Shown here: piece after piece, positions 26,644-34,212 of the stretch
Numbering within the stretch: position 1 is the first letter of the stretch
Layout of the letters: the number at the start of each line of letters is the position of its first letter
DNA from: Pseudomonas asgharzadehiana
Lineage (GTDB): Bacteria > Pseudomonadota > Gammaproteobacteria > Pseudomonadales > Pseudomonadaceae
Direction: 5' to 3'
Assembly: GCF_019139815.1 (NCBI RefSeq)
Contig: NZ_CP077079.1
Location: 4,154,001-4,218,000 of the forward strand
DNA: 64,000 nt
Made by a program: the position numbers and the translations under genes
The notes under the pieces: model-generated
Databases searched by the model: none
What the model was told of the DNA's origin: nothing
What the model saw: only the letters and a program-made list of their open reading frames with translations

Positions 26644-27497
26644 CCCTCCACCCTCAAGCAATCACACATATACCAGTGAGAATTAGATTCTTCGAAAAGC
26701 TGACCGTCTCTCAATTGAAGATATGAGCTATACAGAACGTCATCTTGATACTTACATCCGTCGTTATGCTCAGTGAAGAATTTTACCTTTCTGATAACTG
26801 CACCGATAACGATCATTTCCTGATAAAGACTCAGCGCTTTAGCAGGAACCCCTACACGTCGACTTTTGCAAAATGCTAGGACACTTGACCAACTGTTCTT
26901 TGCCGGGGCTATCGACTCATTATTAATTAATCTATCCACAGCACAGAAATGACAAGGATTTCCTATTTCCTGAATGTAAGGCTGACCAATACAAAAAACA
27001 CTGCCCATCTGCCAACAGACGCTTATAGCGCTCTTTGGCGATGCATGCGCAAGTTTAAAATATAAGCTTCGGATACTTTCATAATTATATGAATGGCACA
27101 ACAAGACAATAAAGCACTTGAACGGCCGTACCGCTTCAACCAGTTCACTTGAGAATGACTTAAATTCCAAGCAACCAGATAACTCCTCACCAAACAGGGC
27201 CTCAATATCAACCTGGCCTTTCCACTCATGAACCACTATCGTCTTTTCAAAATATATCTCATCAATACATTTGAACGGAATAATTCTTTCTAAAAAATCA
27301 AACGCATCACTTTGAATCAACCCATTTTCCGCGAGCAATTCATCTAACTCAATTTTCGTCATTACGTTCGACAATTTTAACTTTCGAAGCACATTTAGCA
27401 GAGGCTGAGAATGGATTTTTGAAATCCCGACATCAGACACTACAAGACTTTCCGTTTCAAAGTTTAAAATTTCATAGCTGGGTATGATTATATTCAT
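26640..27497 (-). CDS. McbB-like zinc-binding precursor-recognition/cyclodehydratase protein
   Basis: A 285-residue protein corresponding in size and position to McbB (about 295), the E1-like partner that binds the leader peptide and presents it to the YcaO enzyme. Two cysteine pairs, C182/C185 (CHFC) and C278/C280 (CDC), fit a structural tetrathiolate zinc site. The N-terminal 75 residues look like a small RRE-type winged domain (MTKIELDELLAENGLIQSDAFDFLERI). Sequence is divergent, so the assignment rests mainly on order, length and cysteines. An AGGAG site seven bases before the ATG lies just beyond the hairpin at 27514-27541. Confidence 0.8.
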   Translation of the reverse strand: MNIIIPSYEILNFETESLVVSDVGISKIHSQPLLNVLRKLKLSNVMTKIELDELLAENGLIQSDAFDFLERIIPFKCIDEIYFEKTIVVHEWKGQVDIEALFGEELSGCLEFKSFSSELVEAVRPFKCFIVLLCHSYNYESIRSLYFKLAHASPKSAISVCWQMGSVFCIGQPYIQEIGNPCHFCAVDRLINNESIAPAKNSWSSVLAFCKSRRVGVPAKALSLYQEMIVIGAVIRKVKFFTEHNDGCKYQDDVLYSSYLQLRDGQLFEESNSHWYMCDCLRVEG

Positions 27498-27513
27498 CGA
27501 ACGATCTCCTGTA

Positions 27514-27541
27514 GAGGTTTTCTGGCAAACCAGAAAACCTC
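27514..27541 (-). promoter_or_regulatory. Perfect 12-bp hairpin between precursor and modification genes
   Basis: Arms at 27514-27525 and 27530-27541 (GAGGTTTTCTGG / CCAGAAAACCTC) pair perfectly around a 4-base loop. On the transcript it sits after the precursor stop and 3 bases before the ribosome binding site of the McbB-like gene. There is no U-tract, so it is less likely a full terminator than an attenuator, mRNA stabiliser or translation brake. It could keep precursor levels above enzyme levels. Confidence 0.8.
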
Positions 27542-27563
27542 ATTAGGTGAGTGGAGACTGAAT

Positions 27564-27764
27564 CTATTCATCCGCAGCTGGATGCTCCGCTATCGAATTA
27601 TGGCAGCCACCACTTCCTCCATTACATCCTCCGCCACCACCACATCCTCCGCTCCCCCCGCACCCGCCTTGGCTCCCAGACCCTCCGGCGTTATCTACAT
27701 AAGGGTTGAACCCATACTCACTTTCGAAACTAAAAACAAACTCTCCAAACTCTTCAATGTTCAT
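27564..27764 (-). CDS. Microcin B17-like precursor peptide (azole-modified RiPP)
   Basis: A 66-residue peptide behind GGAGAG seven bases before its ATG. Residues 1-26 form an acidic, aromatic leader containing EEFGEFVFS, recalling SEFGVVLS of the McbA leader. Residues 27-54 are almost only Gly, Cys and Ser (Cys35, 41, 47, 54; Ser29, 31, 38, 51). Residues 55-66 are an acidic non-glycine tail ending PAADE. The Gly-flanked Cys/Ser are the expected substrates of the YcaO and dehydrogenase enzymes downstream. Unlike McbA there is no adjacent Ser-Cys or Cys-Ser pair, so only isolated thiazoles and oxazoles are predicted. Confidence 0.9.
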   Translation of the reverse strand: MNIEEFGEFVFSFESEYGFNPYVDNAGGSGSQGGCGGSGGCGGGGGCNGGSGGCHNSIAEHPAADE

Positions 27765-28297
27765 TTCAACTCTCCACTTTTTTATTTACAACTCTGACCT
27801 CCAATCGCTTATCAACAAGCGACAAAACCAAATCTAGCCGCTTCAAAAAAAACTGCAATATTAATAAAAAACTCACGTACGAAATTTAACCCAAAGCATT
27901 AGGAAATTTCACTCAACAATTTCGGACGAAGAATAGTTGCGCAAAACACTAAAACGCACTTCTTGCCATACATCAAAAATCTGTTTCTTTATTAAATTAA
28001 TAAGTTAGACGTAATCAGACTAAAAGAAGAAATGACCGCTCTCGAAGGCATTTTCTTTTAGCAAACTGGGCATTCTTCAAAAATGCAGCAGACAATCCGA
28101 CAAATGGCAAAATCCACTCCGCTTTTACGAACGGTATTGACCCTCACCTGTATAAAAAACCATGCGTGTAAAGCGTTTCAAAAACGTTACTGGCTAGGCT
28201 TTGTCCCGCCTACATCTAGGCCGCAGGGCATGCGGTAGATGTCTGCTTGCTGTCAGACCGTTAAGGGAGCCAGAGCCCTCACTGAGGATTAGAAAGT
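27765..28297. other. AT-rich leader/promoter region of the microcin cluster; no gene seen
   Basis: This 533-base stretch carries the upstream region of the precursor gene. A short hairpin TCGCTT-6-AAGCGA is at 27805-27822 in the expected 5' leader. I found no convincing -35/-10 pair and no open frame with a credible ribosome site. CTGTATAAAAAA near 28149 is half of a LexA-like site only. GC rises again after about 28190, near the repeat junction. Confidence 0.6.
28213..28243. repeat. Inverted repeat beside the right repeat junction
   Basis: ACATCTA-GG-CCGC pairs with GCGGTAGATGT around the 7-base loop AGGGCAT. It lies 55 bases before the right 270-bp repeat, at the return to GC-rich sequence. 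It could be a terminator-like or intergenic repeat; there is no T-run. Confidence 0.5.
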
Positions 28298-28444
28298 GGC
28301 GTGCTGATACGCGTCGGCAGCACCAGCGAAATGCGCGAGGCCGGGCAACTGCCACCGGGGGGCAAGCGCTATTACAAAGGGGCACTGGAATTGATCGTGT
28401 ATCCACAACGCCCCCTCACGAACGCAGGCTCGCCGCATGAATAA
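28298..28444 (+). pseudogene. arnT 3' remnant
   Basis: The last 49 codons of arnT including its stop, without promoter or start. One difference changes a leucine to arginine near the end relative to the intact copy. It cannot make a functional transferase and marks the duplication event around the microcin cluster. Confidence 0.9.
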
Positions 28445-28567
28445 ACGCCTCATCCAGGCTCTTGGCCTTGTACGCACTCGTAAAGCCTTGCGCATCATTG
28501 AAACGATTGAAGCGCCGCTGGCTGAGCATGTAGAAGTCATCGCAGTGCGTGACGATCTCATCGACGT
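28416..28567 (-). pseudogene. mcbF-like 3' remnant
   Basis: The last 49 codons of the exporter ATPase (from [10 protein letters not shown] to the stop), with one Met-to-Thr change. It lacks the Walker A, signature and Walker B regions. Its presence shows that mcbF already adjoined arnT when the duplication occurred. Confidence 0.9.
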
Positions 28568-28612
28568 GTGACGGTTCGAACAACTCTCTAACTGAGGCCC
28601 CGCGATCCAAAT

Positions 28613-28658
28613 GTGGGGGCTTGCTCCCGATGGCAGTGGGTCAGCTATAAATGCATTC
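28613..28658. repeat. Pseudomonad intergenic repeat (half element)
   Basis: GTGGGGGCTTGCTCCCGATGGCAGTGGG-type sequence of the GTGGGAGGGGGCTTGC family seen also at 42277, 53489 and 57008. Here only one arm is well kept. It begins 45 bases after the right duplication breakpoint. Confidence 0.7.
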
Positions 28659-28686
28659 ACTGCCCCTACCGCCCCTCCACTCACAA

Positions 28687-29559
28687 TCACTCCCCAAACA
28701 ACTCCCCAATCAGGTTGAACACGGTGCTCTTCACCGCACTGTCCAGTTCGGTCCAGGCCAACCCGGTGCTGGCCTTGAACGCGCCCAGTTGCAGAGGCCG
28801 CGACACGCAGTTGGTCGGCAGCGCCCGCGCCGCCTGCTCTGGCAATACGCCAATGCCCAACCCGGCAGAGACCAGTGCAAGCATGGTGGTGAACTCGCCC
28901 AGTTCGGCAGCGATCTGCAAGGGCATGCCCAGTGCCTGGATAAATTCATCGTAAAAACCCGGCGCATAGCGGCGCGCGAGGATATACACGGGCAGGTCGA
29001 GCAAATCGCTGGGCAGCACGCAGGGCTGCGCCGCCAGCGGATGGTCCGCCGGCAACGCCACACAAAAACTTTCCTGTAGCACCGCGCGCGTCTGCACGCC
29101 GGGATGTGTGGCGGGCAGGCGCATCAGGCCGAAATCCAGCAGGCCGTTTTTCAACGCGGCGGCTTGATCGGGGCCGGGCATGTCCTTGAGTTCCAGCTCG
29201 ATGCGCGGGTAGCGCTGGTGCACCGCGCGGATCAACTCGGGCAGCCATTGCGGCAACACCGACGAGACAAAACCCAGGCGCACACGGCCGATTTCACCAC
29301 GGTTGGACGCCCGCGCCGCATCGGCCGCCCGTGCGGCCTGATGCAAGGTGGCCTGGGCTTCGGGCAAGAACACACGGCCGGCTTCGGTCAGCGTCACCGA
29401 ATGGCGATTGCGGTCGAGCAGGCGCACACCCAAGCCACTTTCGAGCAATTTGATCTGCATGCTCAGCGCCGGCTGCACAATCGACAATTGCGCGGCGGCC
29501 CGGCCGAAATGCAGCTCCTGGGCCAGCACCACAAACGCCCGCAAGTGCTTGAGTTCCAT
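28687..29559 (-). CDS. LysR-family regulator, divergent to the idonate genes
   Basis: A 290-residue LysR-type regulator. The N-terminal helix-turn-helix (FVVLAQELHFGRAAAQLSIVQPALSMQIKLLESGLGVRLLDR) is followed by an effector domain. It is divergent from the SDR/idonate dehydrogenase pair across 146 bases, the classic LysR arrangement, so it probably controls that pair in response to a sugar acid. Its 3' end points toward the right 270-bp repeat. Confidence 0.9.
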   Translation of the reverse strand: MELKHLRAFVVLAQELHFGRAAAQLSIVQPALSMQIKLLESGLGVRLLDRNRHSVTLTEAGRVFLPEAQATLHQAARAADAARASNRGEIGRVRLGFVSSVLPQWLPELIRAVHQRYPRIELELKDMPGPDQAAALKNGLLDFGLMRLPATHPGVQTRAVLQESFCVALPADHPLAAQPCVLPSDLLDLPVYILARRYAPGFYDEFIQALGMPLQIAAELGEFTTMLALVSAGLGIGVLPEQAARALPTNCVSRPLQLGAFKASTGLAWTELDSAVKSTVFNLIGELFGE

Positions 29560-29705
29560 CCCGCCTCCTCGGTTATCACAAAAATTGATCAGCCGATCAT
29601 AAATGAATATTGGCCCCCCACCGCGCCTTGGGGTGAACTAAGGTCACTCGCGATGATTGAAGATGAGTTTGCTTATAACAATAAGCACGTCAGGAGACAG
29701 GCTCC

Positions 29706-30479
29706 ATGCACAGCGTTTTAGATAACTTCCGCCTCGACGGCCGGCTCGCGCTGGTCACCGGTTCCAGTGCCGGCATCGGCCTGGCCATCGCGCGCGGTCT
29801 GGCCCAGGCCGGGGCGCGGGTGGTACTCAACGGGCGCAACCGCAGCACCTTGCGTGACGCGGCCGCCTTGCTCACGTTGGAGGGCCTGGAGGTGCACACC
29901 CAGCCGTTCGATGTGACCGACAGCGCGGCGATCCAGGCCGCCGTTGCGAGCATCGAGGCGCGCCTCGGCCCGCTGGAGATTCTGGTGAACAACGCCGGCA
30001 TGCAACGCCGTGGGCCGCTGGAAGACTACAGCGAGCACCACTGGCGCGAGCTGATCAGCACCAACCTCGACAGTGCGTTCCTGGTGGGCCAGGCCGTGGC
30101 GCGGGCGATGATCCCGCGCAAGCGTGGGCGCATTATTAACATCTGCTCGGTGCAAAGTGAGCTGGGCCGCCCAGGCATTGCGCCGTATGCGGCAAGCAAG
30201 GGCGCGCTGAAGATGCTGACCAAAGGCATGGCGATTGATTGGGGCCCGCACGGGCTGACGGTCAACGGCATCGGCCCCGGTTATTTCAAGACCGAACTGA
30301 ACGCCAACCTGGTGGCCAACCCCGAATTCAGCGACTGGCTGGTGCAACGCACGCCGAGCCGACGCTGGGGCGACGTGGCCGAACTGGCCGGCGCGGCGGT
30401 GTTTCTGGCCAGTGACGCGGCCAGTTTCGTCAACGGCCATATCCTGTATGTCGACGGCGGCATCACCGCATCGCTGTAA
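29706..30479 (+). CDS. SDR dehydrogenase, gluconate 5-dehydrogenase-like (IdnO)
   Basis: A 257-residue short-chain dehydrogenase: TGSSAGIGLAIA cofactor loop, NNAG motif, catalytic Ser in CSVQSELGR, and YAASK. The NLDSAFLVGQAVARAMIPRKRGRIINICSVQSE segment resembles gluconate 5-dehydrogenases that reduce 5-keto-D-gluconate to gluconate. It is followed 13 bases later by an L-idonate 5-dehydrogenase-like gene, which would make its substrate. The functional call is supported by this pairing. Confidence 0.83.
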   Translation: MHSVLDNFRLDGRLALVTGSSAGIGLAIARGLAQAGARVVLNGRNRSTLRDAAALLTLEGLEVHTQPFDVTDSAAIQAAVASIEARLGPLEILVNNAGMQRRGPLEDYSEHHWRELISTNLDSAFLVGQAVARAMIPRKRGRIINICSVQSELGRPGIAPYAASKGALKMLTKGMAIDWGPHGLTVNGIGPGYFKTELNANLVANPEFSDWLVQRTPSRRWGDVAELAGAAVFLASDAASFVNGHILYVDGGITASL

Positions 30480-30492
30480 CCCGGAGAAACTC

Positions 30493-31545
30493 ATGCACGC
30501 TATCGTCTGCCATGCCTCAAAAGACCTGCGGGTCAGCCCTCAGGATGAACCGCAAACCCTCGCCCCCGGCCAACTGCGCGTGCGCATCGCCCGCGGCGGT
30601 ATCTGCGGGTCGGATTTGCATTACTACCAACACGGCGGTTTCGGCACTGTGCGCCTGCGTGAACCGATGGTGCTCGGCCATGAAGTGTCGGCGGTGATCG
30701 ATGCCGTGGGCGTGGACGCCGGGCCGTTCAAGGTCGGCCAGCGCATCGCGGTCTCGCCGTCGCGCCCCTGCGGCGGTTGCCGTTATTGCCAGCAGGGCTT
30801 GCCCAATCATTGCCTGAATATGCGCTTCTACGGCAGCGCCATGCCCTTCCCGCATGTCCAAGGCGCGTTTCGCCAAAGCCTGGTGATCGAAACGCACCAG
30901 GCCCATCGCCTGGCCGACCACGTGACCCTCGCCGAAGGTGCGCTGGCCGAGCCGTTGTCGGTGGGTTTGCACGCCATCCAACGCGCCGGCGCGGTGTTCG
31001 GCAAGCGTGTGCTGGTGACCGGTTGCGGCCCCATCGGCAACCTGCTGATCGGCGGTTTGCGCGCAGCGGGCGCGGCTGAAATCGTCGCCGTGGACTTGTC
31101 GGCCAGCGCCCTCGCCTGCGCCGAAAAAATGGGCGCCAGCCGCACCCACAACCTTGCCGACGGCAACGATGCACTCAAGCGCTACACCAACGAAAAAGGC
31201 TACTTCGATGTGATGTTCGAAGTGTCCGGCAGCGCCCAGGCCCTGCGCAACGGCCTGGAATGCATCGCCCCGCGCGGCGTGTTGGTGACGGTCGGGTTGG
31301 GCGGTGACGTGACGCTGCCGCTCAACCTGCTGGTCAGCCGCGAGATCGACCTGCGCGGCACCTTCCGCTTTCATCCGGAATTTGCCCAGGCAGTGGATTT
31401 GCTCAACCGCCGGATCATTGATGTACGGCCGGTGATCTCGCACACCGTGCCATTCGAACAGGCGGTGCGGGCATTTGAGCTGGCGGCGGACAAGACCCAG
31501 GCGATGAAGGTGGTGTTGGATTTTGGCGTGAGCGATCTGGATTAA
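30493..31545 (+). CDS. L-idonate 5-dehydrogenase-like Zn-dependent dehydrogenase
   Basis: A 350-residue zinc medium-chain dehydrogenase. The CGSDLHYYQHGGFG catalytic segment, GHEVS, the structural zinc lobe CGGCRYCQQGLPNHC and VTGCGPIGNL Rossmann loop match the L-idonate 5-dehydrogenase group, which oxidises L-idonate to 5-ketogluconate. The ATG at 30493 follows GGAG; an upstream in-frame start would overlap the SDR gene and is unlikely. With the SDR it forms a two-step idonate to gluconate route. Confidence 0.85.
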   Translation: MHAIVCHASKDLRVSPQDEPQTLAPGQLRVRIARGGICGSDLHYYQHGGFGTVRLREPMVLGHEVSAVIDAVGVDAGPFKVGQRIAVSPSRPCGGCRYCQQGLPNHCLNMRFYGSAMPFPHVQGAFRQSLVIETHQAHRLADHVTLAEGALAEPLSVGLHAIQRAGAVFGKRVLVTGCGPIGNLLIGGLRAAGAAEIVAVDLSASALACAEKMGASRTHNLADGNDALKRYTNEKGYFDVMFEVSGSAQALRNGLECIAPRGVLVTVGLGGDVTLPLNLLVSREIDLRGTFRFHPEFAQAVDLLNRRIIDVRPVISHTVPFEQAVRAFELAADKTQAMKVVLDFGVSDLD

Positions 31546-31715
31546 CGCCCGTTTGTGACTTTGCTGTGGGCGCGGTGGTTGCCAGGCAGTGCGACTTTTG
31601 CCTGAAAAAATCAAACTATCGCCACCTGCGCGGTTCAGAACTTCAGGTTCCGGCACCGCGCTGCCACACGCGAGCCAGCGCCTCCTGTGAAACTTCAGAA
31701 CATGGAGCACGCCCC

Positions 31716-31958
31716 TTGATCGCACAAATCATGATCGCCGCCCTCGGCGTCGTCGCCATCTGGTTCAGCCAGAGCAAACGCCTGAAGGTGCGCCGCTACG
31801 CCTGCCTGTTCGGCATGGCGGGCCAGCCGTTCTGGTTCTGGTCTTCGATCAATGCCGAGCAATGGGGCATCGTATTGCTCAGCTGTTTCTACACGGTGGC
31901 GTGGGCCAAGGGCATCAAGACGCACTGGATCGACCGCAAGCCCGATGCGCGCGCCTGA
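31716..31958 (+). CDS. Small inner-membrane protein, function unknown
   Basis: An 80-residue protein with two hydrophobic segments (IAQIMIAALGVVAIWF and WGIVLLSCFYTVAWA) separated by a basic loop, and a charged C-terminus. I chose TTG at 31716 because GGAG lies 8 bases upstream; an ATG at 31731 is the alternative. It stands alone between the idonate genes and the DUF1835 gene. I do not recognise a family. Confidence 0.55.
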   Translation: MIAQIMIAALGVVAIWFSQSKRLKVRRYACLFGMAGQPFWFWSSINAEQWGIVLLSCFYTVAWAKGIKTHWIDRKPDARA

Positions 31959-32109
31959 TTTGCAATCGCGCACCGCACTGCCTATATTTGCCGCCTGGCG
32001 CTCTCTACGCCACCTTCCGCGGAAAGGGCTGCGCCCAAGACAGTGAAGCACCCTCTTATTTCTACGACTCCACACCTTAAAGCGGAAAAGGTTTGTGCAA
32101 GGAGCTCGT

Positions 32110-33318
32110 ATGTCGCAACGTCCCGTCACCTCCAACACCGATGGCCGTCTGAACCTTGAGCAGCAGCGCAAGCGCGCCAAGGAACTGTTATCCCAGCTCA
32201 AGACCCAAGACCCGGCAGCCACGCTATCCCAGGCCCAATGGCAAGTCGCCAGACAGCTCGGTTTCAGCAGTTGGCCCAAGCTCAAGGCGCATGTCGACGC
32301 CCTCGACTTCGCGGCTCGCCACCCGGGCTTCGATGCCAGCGATGAAGCGCGCACCACCCACTGGCGTTGCGGCAGCGACATTGCCCACACACTGAAGGTG
32401 GCAGGCTTCAAGGGCCGCTTCCGGATGCTGACCGACCCGCTGTGCATGGGCCCGGTGCGCGACCTGCCCCGCCAGGCATTCCACGACATGCGCGGCGCGT
32501 TCATCAGCCGGGCCTTCGCCATGGACGAAACAGACACCACACGCCGCGTGGTCGACGAATACACCCAACTGCAAACCCTGGCCAGCGCCGAACACAGCGT
32601 GCTGTGGTGCGAGGCGGATGCCTATGACCAGCTGTTCCTGATCCGCGCCCTGGCCGGTCTCGAGCAGGCTCCGCCCAGGCTGGAACTGATCGAGGTGGAC
32701 CGCATTCCCGGCGTCGAGCGTTTTATCGGCATTGGCCAACTGGCACCGGATGTATTGGCCTGGTTATGGCCGCAACGGCGCGTGATCGATGACGACGCGG
32801 TTCACCTGGCCAAACAGGCCTGGGCGGCGTACTGCGACAGCTCACCCATCGCACTGGCGCAGTTGGCCCATGCCGAGCACACCGCCCTGCCGCTTATGGC
32901 ACCCGCCCTGTTGCGCCAGTTGCAGGAATTGCCGGGGCTTGAGGACGGCCTGTCGCTGACCGAACGCCTTGCCCTCACTTACATCGCCGAAGCCGGGCCG
33001 GTAGCGTTCGGCCGGGTGTTCGCCGAGTTGATGGCCAAGCGCGAGCCGCTGCCGTTCCTGGGGGACATGATGTTTCATGCGCTGCTGCGGCCGTTGATCG
33101 ATGGGGCACAGCCGTTACTGCTCGAAACCGAGGCCCACCTGCCATGGCCTCAGCGCAGGCTGGCGTTGACGCCGTTGGGAAGCGAGGTATTGAGTGGCAA
33201 CGCCAACTGGATAGCCCACACCCAATCCGAGCGGTGGGTAGGCGGTGTTTGCACGCGGCCGGGTGAGGCGCATTGGGCGTTGGACCGCCACCTCAAGCCG
33301 GTGTGGCGCGAGCGCTAG
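32110..33318 (+). CDS. DUF1835-domain protein
   Basis: A 402-residue soluble protein behind AGGAG. The first 60 residues are charged (LEQQRKRAKELLSQLKTQ) and contain a QLGFSSWPKLKAHV segment resembling helical domains often fused in front of DUF1835. From about residue 90 the HTLKVAGFKGRFRMLTDPLCMGPV motif marks DUF1835. The function of the family is not established. It appears monocistronic. Confidence 0.75.
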   Translation: MSQRPVTSNTDGRLNLEQQRKRAKELLSQLKTQDPAATLSQAQWQVARQLGFSSWPKLKAHVDALDFAARHPGFDASDEARTTHWRCGSDIAHTLKVAGFKGRFRMLTDPLCMGPVRDLPRQAFHDMRGAFISRAFAMDETDTTRRVVDEYTQLQTLASAEHSVLWCEADAYDQLFLIRALAGLEQAPPRLELIEVDRIPGVERFIGIGQLAPDVLAWLWPQRRVIDDDAVHLAKQAWAAYCDSSPIALAQLAHAEHTALPLMAPALLRQLQELPGLEDGLSLTERLALTYIAEAGPVAFGRVFAELMAKREPLPFLGDMMFHALLRPLIDGAQPLLLETEAHLPWPQRRLALTPLGSEVLSGNANWIAHTQSERWVGGVCTRPGEAHWALDRHLKPVWRER

Positions 33319-33428
33319 CAACGCGCCCTGACGTGGCTGCGTCTGCAGCGTGGGTGACACACCGCACACGCAGCCGCGCCAAAACCCCGCAGCGGCTACG
33401 CAAAGGGCTCGTCCATGAGCGTCGAGAC

Positions 33429-34202
33429 TCAGCGGCGAGCACTGACCGCCGAGGCACCGTTGGACACGATCACTTCCACGCGGCGGTTCAGCTGGCGCGA
33501 GTGTGCGCTCAGGTTGTCAGCGACCGGGAACTGCTTGCCGTAACCGGTTACCGTCACGCGCTCGGCCGCGACGCCGAGCCGTTGCAGGCCACGGGCGACC
33601 GCCTGGGCACGTCGCTCGGACAAGCTCTGGTTGAAAGCATCAGCCCCCGTGCTGTCGGTGAAACCTTCCACGCGCACCTGGCGCTCCGGGTTCTGTAACA
33701 GGAAATCCGCCAGCCCCTGAAGATCACGCGCGCTGGCGGGCTTGAGGTCGGCCTTGGCGGTATCGAACAGCACATCCCCAAAGGTGATGACCTGGCCACG
33801 CTCGGACGGCTTGGCCTTCATCGCCTGTAAAGCCTTGAGCTGCGCGGTGCGCACATCAAGCTGTACCTGGGTGCGGTCGGCCGCGATGTTGTCGAGCTGG
33901 GCATCGGTTGTGCGACCAATGATGGTCTGTTCCGCCAGGGCGATTTTCTGCGTGGCGAGGTAGGCCAACTGGTTGACCTGCGGGTCGGTGCGACTGTGCA
34001 GGGAGAGTTGATTGGCGCGGTCCAGCGCGTTGGCGGCAATACGGGTTTCAACCGCCGCCAGGGTATTGGACTCGGGCTTTTGTTGCAGGTCGGAGAACTG
34101 GCTGCGGGCTTGCAGCAGTTGCGGGTTTTCCGGCGCAGTCGCACAACCGGCCAACGCCAGGCTCAGGACCGACAGGGCAGGAATGAAAAAAATGGCACGC
34201 AT
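33429..34202 (-). CDS. OmpA-family lipoprotein with DUF4398-type N-terminal domain
   Basis: A 257-residue lipoprotein: signal with lipobox LAGC (Cys at about residue 20), an alpha-helical DUF4398-like region to about residue 130, then an OmpA C-terminal peptidoglycan-binding domain (FGDVLFDTAKADLKP, VRVEGFTDSTG, LSERRAQAVARGL, NRRVEVIVS). It likely links outer membrane to peptidoglycan. It follows a second DUF4398 lipoprotein with 10 bases between them, so the two are co-expressed and may interact. Confidence 0.88.
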   Translation of the reverse strand: MRAIFFIPALSVLSLALAGCATAPENPQLLQARSQFSDLQQKPESNTLAAVETRIAANALDRANQLSLHSRTDPQVNQLAYLATQKIALAEQTIIGRTTDAQLDNIAADRTQVQLDVRTAQLKALQAMKAKPSERGQVITFGDVLFDTAKADLKPASARDLQGLADFLLQNPERQVRVEGFTDSTGADAFNQSLSERRAQAVARGLQRLGVAAERVTVTGYGKQFPVADNLSAHSRQLNRRVEVIVSNGASAVSARR

Positions 34203-34212
34203 GGCAAAGTCC

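Larger units (their letters stand above)
28298..28567. repeat. 270-bp direct repeat, right copy
   Basis: Copy of 23083-23352 with two base changes. It reproduces the arnT 3' end followed by the mcbF 3' end but is cut on both sides: the left side joins unrelated sequence in mid-arnT, and the right side breaks in mid-mcbF and runs into a pseudomonad intergenic repeat. Confidence 0.97.

Noticed and set aside
28149..28165. LexA-like CTGTATAAAAAA near the microcin promoter region
   Set aside because: Only the left half CTGT is present; the required ACAG at the proper distance is missing, so it is not an SOS box. The same partial match occurs near 61318.
23083..28567. Insertion-sequence or integrase-mediated island
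   Set aside because: No transposase, integrase, tRNA or terminal inverted repeats are visible, and the flanking repeat carries part of the cluster itself, which an attachment-site duplication would not.
28416..28610. Small protein frame on the minus strand after the microcin region
   Set aside because: It is the C-terminal remnant of the exporter ATPase inside the duplicated 270-bp segment plus unrelated upstream codons.
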